64,000 nt of DNA from Stenotrophomonas sp. Iso1 (GCF_027497995.1 NZ_JAODBT010000002.1:372001-436000), one strand, 5' to 3'; shown: positions 46,105 to 56,212, counted from the first letter of the stretch. Program-made: numbers and translations. The notes: generated by a model from the sequence alone, not told the origin.

Positions 46105-46749
46105 ATGTTCCCGCGTTTGCCCAAGATCACCCAGACGTTGTTGATTGCCAACGTCGCCCTGTTCCTGCTGCAGCAGTTGCCGCAGACCACAGGCATTTTC
46201 AATCTACTGGTGTTGTGGCCGTTGGGCTCGCAGGAAGCCTTCCTGGACTCGCCCGGCTTCGAGCCGTGGCAGTTGCTGACGTACGGCTTCCTGCATGGCG
46301 GCTTTGGTCACTTGTTCTTCAACATGCTGGCGCTTTTCATGTTTGGCGCGCCGCTGGAGATGACTTGGGGCGAGAAGCGCTTCCTTACCTATTACATGGT
46401 CTGTGTGGTTGGCGCTGGCGTATGCCAATTGGTGGTGGCTTCGCTGTTTGGCGAGTTCAACCCGGTGCTGGGTGCGTCCGGCGGCGTGTTCGGCCTGTTG
46501 CTGGCGTTCGGCATGCTGTTCCCGAACCAGCGCGTAATGCTGCTGTTTCCCCCCATCCCGATGAAGGCACGCACCTTCGTCATCGTGTTCGGTGCCATTG
46601 AGCTGCTGCTGGGGTTCACCGGCTGGCAGCCCGGCGTGGCGCACTTCGCGCACTTGGGCGGCATGCTGTTCGGCTGGTTGCTGATCCGTTATTGGCGCGG
46701 GCAACCGCCGTTCAACAAGCGCGGCCCGCATCTGCGTCGGGTGAAGTAA
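46105..46749 (+). CDS. Rhomboid family intramembrane serine protease
   Basis: A 214-residue protein with six hydrophobic segments. It has the rhomboid signature GASGGVFG (Ser nucleophile in G-x-S-G), HGGFGHLFFNMLAL (oxyanion His/Asn helix) and the catalytic His in AHFAHLGGMLFG. It cleaves transmembrane segments within the inner membrane; substrates unknown. It starts 42 bases after the ATL gene and has a bidirectional terminator about 45 bases after the stop. Confidence 0.92.
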   Translation: MFPRLPKITQTLLIANVALFLLQQLPQTTGIFNLLVLWPLGSQEAFLDSPGFEPWQLLTYGFLHGGFGHLFFNMLALFMFGAPLEMTWGEKRFLTYYMVCVVGAGVCQLVVASLFGEFNPVLGASGGVFGLLLAFGMLFPNQRVMLLFPPIPMKARTFVIVFGAIELLLGFTGWQPGVAHFAHLGGMLFGWLLIRYWRGQPPFNKRGPHLRRVK

Positions 46750-46793
46750 GCGCAGGTTTTGACGTCTTAGTTGCAGATGACCGAAAACAACAG

Positions 46794-46829
46794 ACAGCAA
46801 AAAGGCGCCTTGCGGCGCCTTTTTGCTGT
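46794..46829. terminator. Bidirectional terminator between rhomboid and M13 genes
   Basis: A 15-bp stem (ACAGCAAAAAGGCGC/GCGCCTTTTTGCTGT) with A- and T-rich outer ends, acting for both converging genes. Confidence 0.88.
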
Positions 46830-46918
46830 TTGAAGAAAGAGCTTGTTTCTACAGTGCTCAAGCGCCGCTCATGTCGCAGCGCTTACTCACTTCGTAGCCC
46901 TCTTCACTCACGCCTGCC

Positions 46919-48934
46919 TCAACGCCAGATCTTGATCTGATCGGCATCGGTGCGCTGCATCGGCTGGCCCGGCTTGCAGGTGAAGGTTGCGCCGAAGGCC
47001 GGCAGATTGGACAGCGGGGCGTTTGCACGCCAGCGGCCCGGTGCACGGACGTCCGAGGCCAGGCGCTGCACGGCATCGTTCGGCGACAGCTGCTGGGCCC
47101 ACAGTGCGGTCCAGCCCTTGAAGAACGACTGCTTGTCGGCCGCGGAGGCATTGGCCTGGGTGGCGCTGAAAGCTTCCCATGCGATTTCCACGCCGGAGAT
47201 GTCGGCCATGTTCTCGTCGCGGGTCAGTTCGCCGTTGACCTTGGCATCCTTCACGCCCGGGAAGGCATAGCCGCTGTACTGCGCGGCAACACGGTTGCCC
47301 AGCAGCGTCCATGCGCTCTTGTCGGCTGGCGTCCACCAGCTGCGCAGCTCACCCTTGGCGTCGATCATGGCGCCCTTGGCGTCAACGGCGCGGCTGACTT
47401 CGTGCGCGACCAAGCCACCGAACGCGCCGAACTTCTCGGCGCTGCTGGCCGACTCGGCGAAGATCGGGCCCTGCAGCGCAGCGGCAGTGACGATCAAACG
47501 GTTCTGCGCGATGTCGTAGCTGATAGCTGGCTGCTGCGGCAGCACGTCCCAGCGGCGGTCGGCGTTGCCCTTGCCGATGCGCTTCATTTCCTGCGCGTGG
47601 CGCCACGTGGAAGCGATCAGCATGTTGCCGCCGAAGCTGCCACGGCCCATCGGCTGCACGGTGTAATCCAGGTCACGCAGCGGGGTGCCGATTTCGATCT
47701 TCATCGCGGCCAGCTTGGCTTCGGCTTCGGCCTGGGCTTCGGGGCTCAGCCAGGTGCTGCGCTTGATCGCGGCAATCTGTGCCTCGCGGATCTGGTCGAC
47801 CATCACGCCGGCCTGACGGCGCAGGTCACGCGGGAGGTAGGTGTTGGCGTACTCGTGTCCCACCATCGGGCCGGCGGCAATGTTGATGGCGTCGAGCACC
47901 ACGTCGGTGCGTGCCGGGGCGATGGTCTGACCACGCAGCACGCGGCCACGGAATTCGAACTCGGCATCGCGGTAGGCCTTGGACAGGTACGGCGCCATCG
48001 AGTCGCCCACGCGCCAGCGCAGGTAGGCCTTCCACTGGGCTGCCGGCAGGCGCGTGACCATGGCGTTGAGCTGCTGGAACAGCGCCGGGTCAGCCAACGA
48101 GACCAGGTCGTCATTGACGCCCTGCGCTTTGAGGAAGGCGTCCAGTTGCAGGCTGCGGTAGCGGCTGAGGTCCTTGGTCGGGACCGGCGCGTAGTTGTTG
48201 AACGGATTGTTGATGTCGGCTACCGAATGCGCGCTGCGCGCCAGTTCGGTTTCCAACTGGATGACCAATGCCGACTCGGCGTCGAGTTTGTCGGCCGGGG
48301 TGCCGGTCAGGGCGAGAATCTGCTTCACATACGCACGGTAACGGCCCATCAATGCGACGGTATCGGCATCGGTGCGGGTGTAGAACGCCGGGTCGGGCAG
48401 GCCGGTGCCGCCCTGCATGAAATAGCCGATGTGGCGATCCAGTGCCCTCAGGTCCACGTCCGGGGCGAAATTGAAAGCCACCGGAATGCCAACCTGGTGC
48501 AGCGCTGCGATCGAGGCCGGGATGTCCTTGGCCTTCTTGATTGCATCGATGCGGGTCAGCAGCGGGGCGATCGGCTTGGAGCCATCGGCTTCCACCGCCG
48601 CTTCATCCAGGCCGCTGGCCCAGAAGTCGCCGAGCAGCTTCTGCACGTTGCCCTGCGGGCTGTTCATCGAACGGTCCAGCAGCTGGCGCTGCTGATTGCG
48701 GGCGTTGTCGGCCAACTGGCTCAGTGCAGTGACCGCACCGGTCTGCGGAACCGGGTTGGCCTTGAGCCAGTTGCCGTTGGTCAGCTCGTAGAAATCGGTG
48801 CAGGCCGCGCTTACCGCTGGCGCCCGTGCCGAGGACTTCTTGCGCGCCGCCTGGGCATCGTTCGTGGACAGGACGGCCACCAGGCTGAAAGCCAGGGCGA
48901 GGGACAGCGGGCGAAGGGTAGGCATGTAGTGCAT
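46919..48934 (-). CDS. M13 family metallopeptidase paralogue, zinc site altered (HEVSR)
   Basis: A 671-residue protein with signal peptide, Peptidase_M13_N and M13 catalytic domains. Where active neprilysin-type enzymes have H-E-x-x-H, this has H-E-V-S-R (residues 511-515), so the second zinc-binding His is Arg. The downstream ENMADISG (E-N-x-x-D) is retained. The active paralogue 49162-51258 keeps HEMTH. The product is therefore predicted to be catalytically weak or dead, perhaps a binding or regulatory pseudo-enzyme. The C-terminus ends W-R instead of the usual C-x-x-W. The two paralogues are adjacent on the same strand and probably arose by duplication. Confidence 0.9.
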   Translation of the reverse strand: MHYMPTLRPLSLALAFSLVAVLSTNDAQAARKKSSARAPAVSAACTDFYELTNGNWLKANPVPQTGAVTALSQLADNARNQQRQLLDRSMNSPQGNVQKLLGDFWASGLDEAAVEADGSKPIAPLLTRIDAIKKAKDIPASIAALHQVGIPVAFNFAPDVDLRALDRHIGYFMQGGTGLPDPAFYTRTDADTVALMGRYRAYVKQILALTGTPADKLDAESALVIQLETELARSAHSVADINNPFNNYAPVPTKDLSRYRSLQLDAFLKAQGVNDDLVSLADPALFQQLNAMVTRLPAAQWKAYLRWRVGDSMAPYLSKAYRDAEFEFRGRVLRGQTIAPARTDVVLDAINIAAGPMVGHEYANTYLPRDLRRQAGVMVDQIREAQIAAIKRSTWLSPEAQAEAEAKLAAMKIEIGTPLRDLDYTVQPMGRGSFGGNMLIASTWRHAQEMKRIGKGNADRRWDVLPQQPAISYDIAQNRLIVTAAALQGPIFAESASSAEKFGAFGGLVAHEVSRAVDAKGAMIDAKGELRSWWTPADKSAWTLLGNRVAAQYSGYAFPGVKDAKVNGELTRDENMADISGVEIAWEAFSATQANASAADKQSFFKGWTALWAQQLSPNDAVQRLASDVRAPGRWRANAPLSNLPAFGATFTCKPGQPMQRTDADQIKIWR

Positions 48935-49063
48935 ATCCGCAGAAGGACAAAGTGGGCGGAGTTTACCAAGCCGATGGGCGCTTGGCGCCGGGGCACGGTC
49001 GCGGTTTTGCGGATCAGGCCCCTCGGAGCGACCTTTGTCGTGCGGCTGCGAATACAGGCAGCT

Positions 49064-49085
49064 TCGCGGCCTGGGCCGCTCCTAC
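49064..49085 (-). repeat. REP-like palindrome
   Basis: On the minus strand GTAGGAGCGGCCCAGGCCGC: GTAG followed by a GCGGCC/GGCCGC stem. The GTAG-plus-palindrome form is typical of REP elements in Pseudomonas and Xanthomonadaceae. One copy only is seen here. Confidence 0.5.
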
Positions 49086-49102
49086 AGAAAGCCGGAAAGA
49101 GG

Positions 49103-49125
49103 AAGGCCCGGCAATGCCGGGCCTT
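49103..49125 (-). terminator. Terminator of the active M13 peptidase gene
   Basis: AAGGCCCGGC and GCCGGGCCTT around a three-base loop (49103-49112, 49116-49125), 37 bases after the minus-strand stop; followed by a pyrimidine-rich tract. Confidence 0.75.
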
Positions 49126-49161
49126 CTTGCTTACGCACGCAGCTTTACCGCAGGGCGGCAA

Positions 49162-51258
49162 TTACCAGATGACCACCTGCTTGTCGCCAGCGCGGACCAT
49201 CGGCGTGCCGGCCTTGCACTGGAATGCAGCAGCGAAGGTCGGCAGGTTTGACGGCGCACCCATGGCACGGAACTGTGCCGGGGCGTGCGGATCGGTTGCA
49301 AGGCGGACCTTGGCGTTTTCCGGGGTGTACTTGGTACGCCACACGGTCGCCCAGTTGGCGAAGAAGCGCTGGTCGCGGCTCAGGCCTTCGACCTTCGGGT
49401 CTTCCTTGCCGGCGCTGGCCTTCTGCAGGGCGTCGTAAGCGGTCGCCAGGCCACCCAGGTCGGCGATGTTCTCGCCCAGGGTCAGCGAGCCATTGACCTG
49501 CTGGTCGCCCACCTTGTACTCGTTGAACTGGTTGACCAGCTTGCCGGTCAGGCCAGCGAAGCCCTTCGAGTCAGCTTCGGTCCACCAGTTTTCGAAGTTG
49601 CCGGTCGGTCCGAAACGGCTGCCCTGATCGTCGTAACCATGGGTCATCTCATGGCCGATCACCGCACCGATACCGCCGTAGTTGAGCGCGTCGTCGGCGT
49701 TGATGTCGAAGAACGGCGGTTGCAGGATGGCAGCCGGGAACACGATCTCGTTCTGCAGCGGGTTGTAATAGGCGTTGACCATCTGCGGGGTCATGCCCCA
49801 CTCGGTCTTGTCCACCGGCTGGCCGATCTTGCCCAGCGCCCACTTGTAGTTGAAAGCGTTGGCGGCGCGCACGTTGCCCAGGTAGTCATCGTGGGTGGTG
49901 CTCAGGCCGCTCCAGTCGCGCCACTTGTCCGGGTAACCGATCTTCGGGGTGAAGGTTTCCCACTTGGCGATGGCCTTGGCCTTGGTTTCATCACTCATCC
50001 ACGCCAGGCCCTGGATGCGCTCCTTCAGCGCGTCGGCCAGGTTCTTGACCAGCACTTCCATCTTGGCCTTGGCTTCCGGCGAGAAGGCGACCTTGACGTA
50101 CATCTGGCCGAACGCTTCGCCGGCATTGTTTTCAACCGTGCCGAGCACCTGCTTCCAGCGCGGCTTGATTTCCTTCTGGCCGTTCAGTTCCTTGCCGTAG
50201 AACGCGTAGTTCTCCTGCACGAAAGCGTCGCTCAGGAACGGCGAGGCGCCGTCCACGGTGTGGAAGCGCAGGTAGGCGCGCCATGCAGCCGGGTCGGTGT
50301 CGCCCAGCATCTTGCTCACTTCCTCATGGAAGCTCGGGATGGCCAGTGAGAACGACGCCGGTGCCGCGATGCCCTGGGCCTTGAAGAACTCGGTCCAGCT
50401 GAAGTTCGGGGTCAGCTTGTCGGCATCGGCCACGGTGACGGGGTTGTAGTACAGCGAAACATCGCGCGAAAGCTCGACGCTGGACTTGGATGCCTTGGCC
50501 AGACGGGTTTCAAACTTCACCACGTCATCAGCCTGCTTGGCGGCATCAGCAGCGGCCACGCCCGACAGTTCCAGTACCTTGGCGACGTGCGCCTTGTAGG
50601 CGTTGAGCTTGTCGGCCTTGCTGGCATCGGTGTAATAGGTGGTGTCCGGCAAGCCCAGACCGCCCTGACTGGCGTAGGCCATGTTCATGGACGAATTCTT
50701 GAAGTCCGCTTCCGGGCCGAAGCCGAACAGCACGTTCTCGCCCTTGGCGGCCGTGCTGCGCAGGTAGTCGGCGATGGCGGCCTTGTCCTGCAGTGCATCG
50801 ATCGCAGTCAGGTCGCCCTGCAGCGGGGTGATACCCAGCGAGTTGATCTTGGCCTCATCCATACCGGCGGCCCAGAAATCGCCGACGATCTTCTCGATGC
50901 CAGTGGCGTTCTTCATCGCAGCGGCCTGCTCGGCCAGCTGGTGCTGCACGGCGACCGAGCGCTCGTCCAGGATGGTGAAGGCGCCCCAGCTGGTACGGTC
51001 GGCCGGGATTTCGTTGGCGTTGAGCCACTTGTCGTTTACATAGCCGCCGAAATCGGTACAGGCGTCTTTGCTGGTGTCGAGGTCGGCCGCGGTGAAGGCG
51101 TTGTAGGCTGGCAGCTTGGATTCGTCCAGCTTCAGTTCGGTGGCGGCAGCTGCCGGAGCGGTAGCCGGGGCAGCCGGGGTTTCTTCCTTCTTACAGCCGA
51201 CCAGCGCAGCCGAGACGGCCAGGGTCAGCAGGAGAATTTTTGGGTTACTAACGATCAC
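49162..51258 (-). CDS. M13 family metallopeptidase, lipoprotein
   Basis: A 698-residue zinc endopeptidase. Lipobox signal (SAALVGC), an Ala/Pro linker, then the M13 domains with VIGHEMTHGYDDQG (HEMTH, residues 536-540) and ENIADLGGLATAYDAL, the complete catalytic set of neprilysin-like enzymes. It ends CKAGTPMVRAGDKQVVIW with the conserved Cys and terminal Trp. It cleaves small peptides at the cell envelope. GTG at 51258 is chosen for the GGAGG 8 bases upstream and the normal lipoprotein signal. The neighbour 46919-48934 is a degenerate copy. Confidence 0.92.
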   Translation of the reverse strand: MIVSNPKILLLTLAVSAALVGCKKEETPAAPATAPAAAATELKLDESKLPAYNAFTAADLDTSKDACTDFGGYVNDKWLNANEIPADRTSWGAFTILDERSVAVQHQLAEQAAAMKNATGIEKIVGDFWAAGMDEAKINSLGITPLQGDLTAIDALQDKAAIADYLRSTAAKGENVLFGFGPEADFKNSSMNMAYASQGGLGLPDTTYYTDASKADKLNAYKAHVAKVLELSGVAAADAAKQADDVVKFETRLAKASKSSVELSRDVSLYYNPVTVADADKLTPNFSWTEFFKAQGIAAPASFSLAIPSFHEEVSKMLGDTDPAAWRAYLRFHTVDGASPFLSDAFVQENYAFYGKELNGQKEIKPRWKQVLGTVENNAGEAFGQMYVKVAFSPEAKAKMEVLVKNLADALKERIQGLAWMSDETKAKAIAKWETFTPKIGYPDKWRDWSGLSTTHDDYLGNVRAANAFNYKWALGKIGQPVDKTEWGMTPQMVNAYYNPLQNEIVFPAAILQPPFFDINADDALNYGGIGAVIGHEMTHGYDDQGSRFGPTGNFENWWTEADSKGFAGLTGKLVNQFNEYKVGDQQVNGSLTLGENIADLGGLATAYDALQKASAGKEDPKVEGLSRDQRFFANWATVWRTKYTPENAKVRLATDPHAPAQFRAMGAPSNLPTFAAAFQCKAGTPMVRAGDKQVVIW

Positions 51259-51540
51259 GGGATTGGCCTCCAGGCCGTTTGCAGTGCACAGGTGTGGCCC
51301 CGCAACCAGGGCCGATCGCAGAAGATACGCCTGAAACTGATCGGCAAGGGGTGTCGAAGGTAATGCCCGGCCGGGTGATCCTGCGGCCCGCAGCAAACCT
51401 GTTCCCTCCCTTTCACACGGCAAACGGGGAGGGCGGATGAGGGGGTTCCAACCCGCAAAGTCCGTACTTCTCTTCTGCGTTAGCCCGAGGTAAATGCATT
51501 CCCATGGCCGGCGTTTCCCCACCAGTGCTATACAACGCCC

Positions 51541-53142
51541 ATGACCCAGACATCAGCCAAGCAGTGGGACGCGATCCTCATCGGTGGAGGCCATAACGGC
51601 CTGGTCTGCGCGGCGTATCTCGCCAAGGCGGGCAAGCGGGTACTGGTACTCGAGCGTCGCACGGTAGTGGGCGGCGCAGCGGTGACCGAGGAGTTTCATC
51701 CGGGTTTCCGCAACTCCGTGGCGTCTTATACGGTGTCGTTGCTGCAACCCCGGGTGATCGCTGACCTGGAACTTGAGCGTCATGGCCTGCGGGTTGTGTC
51801 GCGCCGGATAAACAACTTCCTGCCGCTGCCGAATGGTCAATATCTGCTGGCCGGGGGCGGTCGCACGCAGGCCGAGGTGGCGAAGTTTTCGCAACGCGAT
51901 GCAGAGCGCCTGCCCGAATATGAGCGACGGCTGGAAATCTTCGCCGACGTGCTCCGCGCCCTGGCGTTGCAGGCACCGCCCAATGTGACGGACGGTAATT
52001 GGCTGCGCGCGCTGCCGGAACTGTGGAAGGCCGGCAAGCTGGGCCTGCAATTGCAAACGCTGGACGCGGGGCTGAAGCAGGAATTGTTGGATCTGTTCAC
52101 CATCTCTGCCGCCGAGTATCTGGATCGCTGGTTCGAGAGCGCAGCGATCAAGGCGCTGTTCGGTTTCGACGGCATCGTCGGCAATTACGCCAGTCCGTAT
52201 GCGGCAGGCACGGCGTACGTGCTGTTGCATCATGTGTTCGGCGAAAGCAACGGCGTCAAAGGTGCGTGGGGGCACGCCATCGGCGGCATGGGCGCGATCA
52301 CCCAGGCGATGGCGCGTGCGGCGATGGAAGCGGGTGTGGAAATACGCACCGACGTTGCCGTCAACAAGGTGCTGGTCGAGCAGGGCAAGGCGACCGGTGT
52401 CGTCACTGCAACCGGCGACGTGCTGCGTGGCAAGGTCATCGTCGCCAACGTCAATCCCAAACTGTTGTACGAGCGATTGTTGGATGCCGCCGATGTGCCA
52501 CCGGCAACACTTGAGCGCATGGGGAACTGGCGTTGTGGCTCGGGCACGTTTCGCATGAATGTCGCGCTATCGCGACTGCCTGAGTTCACCGTGTTGCCGG
52601 GGCAGGGCGATCACCTCACCGCCGGCATCATCATCGCGCCGAGCCTGGATTACATGGATCGCGCGTACGTGGATGCACGCCAACACGGATGGTCGCGCGA
52701 ACCGGTGGTCGAAATGCTGATCCCCAGCACGTTGGACGATTCACTCGCACCGCCTGGGCAGCATGTCGCCAGCCTTTTCTGCCAGCACGTTGCCCCGCAG
52801 TTGTCCGATGGACGCAGTTGGGATGACCACCGCGAAGAAGTCGCCGATCTGATGATCGCCACCGTCGACAAACATGCGCCGGGCTTTGCGGATTCCGTCC
52901 TCGGCCGGCAGATCATGAGTCCGCTCGACCTGGAGCGAACCTTCGGCCTGATCGGTGGCGACATCTTCCACGGCGCGTTGAGCTTGAATCAGATCTTCAG
53001 TGCGCGCCCGATGGTGGGCCAGGCCAACTATCGGGGTGCGATTCCCGGCCTCTATTTGTGCGGATCGGGCACGCATCCGGGTGGAGGGGTGACCGGGGCG
53101 CCGGGGTTTAATGCGGCGCGGGAAATTCTGATGACGCGTTGA
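51541..53142 (+). CDS. Phytoene desaturase-like FAD/NAD(P)-dependent oxidoreductase
   Basis: A 533-residue flavoprotein with N-terminal dinucleotide fold LIGGGHNGLVCAAYLAKAG, and C-terminal GLYLCGSGTHPGGGVTGAPGFNAA, typical of the CrtI/PYROXD2 (pyridine nucleotide-disulfide oxidoreductase domain 2) group. Members oxidise or isomerise polyenes or other substrates; most bacterial PYROXD2-like proteins have no proven substrate. No carotenoid genes are nearby. Transcribed alone, with a strong bidirectional terminator at 53191. Confidence 0.87.
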   Translation: MTQTSAKQWDAILIGGGHNGLVCAAYLAKAGKRVLVLERRTVVGGAAVTEEFHPGFRNSVASYTVSLLQPRVIADLELERHGLRVVSRRINNFLPLPNGQYLLAGGGRTQAEVAKFSQRDAERLPEYERRLEIFADVLRALALQAPPNVTDGNWLRALPELWKAGKLGLQLQTLDAGLKQELLDLFTISAAEYLDRWFESAAIKALFGFDGIVGNYASPYAAGTAYVLLHHVFGESNGVKGAWGHAIGGMGAITQAMARAAMEAGVEIRTDVAVNKVLVEQGKATGVVTATGDVLRGKVIVANVNPKLLYERLLDAADVPPATLERMGNWRCGSGTFRMNVALSRLPEFTVLPGQGDHLTAGIIIAPSLDYMDRAYVDARQHGWSREPVVEMLIPSTLDDSLAPPGQHVASLFCQHVAPQLSDGRSWDDHREEVADLMIATVDKHAPGFADSVLGRQIMSPLDLERTFGLIGGDIFHGALSLNQIFSARPMVGQANYRGAIPGLYLCGSGTHPGGGVTGAPGFNAAREILMTR

Positions 53143-53190
53143 ATTTCTTGTGTGGGCAGTTTTTGTTGTAGCTGCTGGTAAATACAAAAA

Positions 53191-53220
53191 AAAGGGAGGC
53201 GACTTTCGTCGCCTCCCTTT
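53191..53220. terminator. Bidirectional terminator between converging genes
   Basis: AAAGGGAGGCGAC and GTCGCCTCCCTTT (53191-53203, 53208-53220) around a 4-base loop, with an A-run on one side and T-run on the other. It serves both the oxidoreductase and the receptor genes. Confidence 0.9.
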
Positions 53221-53244
53221 CCTAACTAAAACAGCCAGTTTCTA

Positions 53245-56121
53245 TCAGAACTTGTACTTCAGACGCACGAACGGGGTGCGGCCATAGTAGTCGTACTGCG
53301 TTGCGAAGGCCGGAATGTTGCCGTAGCGGGTAGCCGACCCGGTGGAAACCTTTGGTGGTTCGGCATCGAACACGTTGGAAACACCAACGAGAATCTGCCA
53401 GTCAGCCTGGTCGTAGCTCAACGATGCCGTGTGGTAAATCCCAGTATTCGCCGTGATATCACGGAACGAGTTCGGGCGGCCTTGATAGGTGACTTGTTCC
53501 TTCAGATCCTTGTTTTCAGTTTTTCCGATGTACTGCGTCAACCAGTTGTAGGTCCAGTCACCACGCTTCAAGCTGAGTCCCAAATTGGCTACCAGATCAG
53601 GACGGCCAATGAAGCCGAGTTGATCAGAATCCGACAAGCCACTGGCTTCTGCGCTATCAAATAGCTGCATGACGTCTTCCAGTGTGTAGGTTACCTGGGT
53701 GTCCAGTGCCAGCTTTCCAAAGCCGAACTCCTGTTCCCAATTCAAGGTCATGTCCCAACCACGGGTACGCTGCTTGTTGATGTTGACGTACTGTGCATAT
53801 ACCTCCTTGATCTTGTACGCCTCACCGCCAGTAGCTGGATTGCGAACCATCAAGTCGCAGAACTTGTTCGGAAAGTTGGAAGCACCGTAGCAGCCACCAA
53901 CGATGTCGCCGGCATCCAGCGCCGAGATCTGGTCACTGACTTCATAGTCGAAGTAATCGATCGCGATGCTGAGGTTGGCGAACGCCGGTGTGAACACCAA
54001 ACCTGCGCTCTTGGCGCGCGAGGTTTCGGGCTTGAGCTGACCCGCACCACCACTGGTATATACAATAGCGCTGCTGTTGCCTGCTGCGGTGTAGTCGCCG
54101 GGAATACCAGCAGCACCGCAGTTGGCTCGGATGTTGTCGTTGGTGCTCTCGTTCCAGCGGATGCACGGATCGATTCCGGTCTGGCCGAGGAAGCCGCTCT
54201 GGTTGCCCAGATAAAGCTCGTACAGACCGGGAGCACGATACGACGTGCCGAGAGTGCCGCGAAGGCGCAGGGCCGAGTTGATCTGCCAATTCAGGCCGAG
54301 CTTCCAGACATTGTCAGTGCCATCGATCGAGTCATACTGGAACATGCGGCCGGAAGCGTTGAGACTCAGCGATTCGATGCCAGTGACACCCTTGATGAGC
54401 GGGACATCAACTTCCAAGAATGCTTCTTTGACCTTGTCGTCACCCTTGGTGACGTTGGCGCTAGATGCTCCCCACATGTTTTGGTTACGGGTTTGTTCGC
54501 CCGGCTGATCATCGATTTTGTAGTAGCGATACTCCAGGCCAGCCGCTACGCCAACCGCACCGGCGGGTAGCTCGAAAGCTTCACCACTGAACACGGCGTT
54601 GATCGCAGTTTGATCGTAGGTGGTCTTGCCCTTGTCCCAGAGCCCTAAAATGCTGACTAATTCATCAACCTTGGCGCCGCTGAGGTAGCCCGGGTCGAAA
54701 TAGTTGGCAGCTGGAGTGTCACCACCGTTCGGCTCAGTCAGATCGCCTGTAAGCGAGGTATTGATGCCCAGGTCGTTGTATGTGCCACTGGAGCGGCTGT
54801 AGTTGGCGTTAACCTCCCAACCCCAAGTATCGGTGCCCTTAAAGAGACCATCGAGCTTGTTGGCGAAGTAGAAGTAGTCAACCTTTGTTTGATTGATCGA
54901 CTTGAATGGCATCACCGGCATGGCGTAAGCCACATCGCCACCTGCGGGGCCTTCGACGACCGGGAAGAATTGACGCCACTGGAAGTTATTGGTTTCGCGC
55001 TGGTTATAAAGGAACTGAGTTTTCCAGTTGAATGAATCGAAGCCAAAGTCCGTAGCCAGGTAGGCGGACTTACGTTCCTGACGATTCATGATGTGCGCTT
55101 GACCCCAGCCGGGGAAGTTCAGCGGCTCTTCGTAATAGGCGACATCATTGTTGGCGTAAGTTTTGTTGTTACGCGGGCGATAGCCCGGGAACGGGCCAAT
55201 CGTGCTGCCATCCGGCGACGGCACATAGCGCGTGCCGAGGTCGTAATCGTCGATGACGTTGTGCAACATGTTGTTGCAACCGCCGTACGGGGTGTTGCCG
55301 TAGATCGAATGGTCTTCGCGGTCAATGCGGTTGCCATCTGCATCCTTGATCAGGTCTTCCGAGCAGTTGAGGAAGTCGCGGTCGCCGCGAGTCATTTCGT
55401 TGTGGCGGTACCACTCGACGGCAGCGACGACGCTGCCACGCTCGAAGTTCCAACCATTGGCCAGCGAAGCGGCGAAAACTTCACCGCCACCATGTTGCGG
55501 GATGCGCGAAGTAACGGTCAGCTCCGGGCGATCGAAATTCTTCTTGGTGATCAGGTTCACAACGCCTGCAACGGCATCAGAGCCATAAATCGACGATGAG
55601 CCGTCCTTCACGATCTCGGCGCGCTGCAGCACGGCGGTCGGAATGACGTTCAGGTCGAATGCGCCAACAGCACCGCGGGTGCCTGCCGGGCCGGGACGCT
55701 GGCCATCCAGCAGAACCAGGGTGCGGTTGGCGCCAAGGCCGCGCAGGGAGAATGTCTGTACGCCGGTACCACCGTCGACGACGAAACCGCCGAACTGGTG
55801 CGTGATCTGGGTTTCAGCGGCACCAATGGCCGACTTCTGCAGGAATTCACCGACGTTGACCTGGCCCTGGGCGGTGTTGGTCTCTGTTTCAATGGTAAAC
55901 ACCGGCGACGCGGTCTCGTAGTCGGCGCGGCGAATTAGTGATCCTGTGACGGTTACCTTGTCAAGGTCCGTGGCAGCCTTCTTGCTTTCCGAGGAGGTTG
56001 TGCTTCCGGTCGTTTCTGATACTGCTTCCTGCGCGAAGACTGGCGCTGCTTGCAGACAGGCAAGAACAGCCAGGGTTAGTGGCAGGCGAATTGGCTTCAG
56101 TTGCTCATTGGTTTTGCGCAT
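53245..56121 (-). CDS. TonB-dependent outer-membrane receptor
   Basis: A 958-residue receptor with signal peptide ending PVFAQ, plug region (DKVTVTGSLIRRADYETASP, LRGLGANRTLVLLDGQRPG, IYGSDAVAGVVNLITKK) and a beta-barrel ending PFVRLKYKF. AGGGGA lies before the ATG at 56121. It is less GC-rich than its neighbours in places. An S9 peptidase gene (56270-58303) lies immediately upstream on the same strand, so the pair may take up and degrade peptides, though the ligand is not proven. The AT-rich upstream region contains a perfect palindrome at 56195. Confidence 0.9.
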   Translation of the reverse strand: MRKTNEQLKPIRLPLTLAVLACLQAAPVFAQEAVSETTGSTTSSESKKAATDLDKVTVTGSLIRRADYETASPVFTIETETNTAQGQVNVGEFLQKSAIGAAETQITHQFGGFVVDGGTGVQTFSLRGLGANRTLVLLDGQRPGPAGTRGAVGAFDLNVIPTAVLQRAEIVKDGSSSIYGSDAVAGVVNLITKKNFDRPELTVTSRIPQHGGGEVFAASLANGWNFERGSVVAAVEWYRHNEMTRGDRDFLNCSEDLIKDADGNRIDREDHSIYGNTPYGGCNNMLHNVIDDYDLGTRYVPSPDGSTIGPFPGYRPRNNKTYANNDVAYYEEPLNFPGWGQAHIMNRQERKSAYLATDFGFDSFNWKTQFLYNQRETNNFQWRQFFPVVEGPAGGDVAYAMPVMPFKSINQTKVDYFYFANKLDGLFKGTDTWGWEVNANYSRSSGTYNDLGINTSLTGDLTEPNGGDTPAANYFDPGYLSGAKVDELVSILGLWDKGKTTYDQTAINAVFSGEAFELPAGAVGVAAGLEYRYYKIDDQPGEQTRNQNMWGASSANVTKGDDKVKEAFLEVDVPLIKGVTGIESLSLNASGRMFQYDSIDGTDNVWKLGLNWQINSALRLRGTLGTSYRAPGLYELYLGNQSGFLGQTGIDPCIRWNESTNDNIRANCGAAGIPGDYTAAGNSSAIVYTSGGAGQLKPETSRAKSAGLVFTPAFANLSIAIDYFDYEVSDQISALDAGDIVGGCYGASNFPNKFCDLMVRNPATGGEAYKIKEVYAQYVNINKQRTRGWDMTLNWEQEFGFGKLALDTQVTYTLEDVMQLFDSAEASGLSDSDQLGFIGRPDLVANLGLSLKRGDWTYNWLTQYIGKTENKDLKEQVTYQGRPNSFRDITANTGIYHTASLSYDQADWQILVGVSNVFDAEPPKVSTGSATRYGNIPAFATQYDYYGRTPFVRLKYKF

Positions 56122-56194
56122 TGTGTTGAATCCCCTTTTGTTACGCTTAAGTTAAGCGAGTGTAGGTAGCAAGAAACCTAAATGCAATATGAAT

Positions 56195-56212
56195 TTATTT
56201 CAAATGAAATAA
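56195..56212. promoter_or_regulatory. AT-rich palindrome upstream of the TonB receptor
   Basis: TTATTTCA-aa-TGAAATAA is an 8+8 perfect inverted repeat in a very AT-rich stretch (56180-56240), 74 bases before the receptor ATG. Position suits an operator or promoter element; it does not match the Fur box. Confidence 0.4.
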
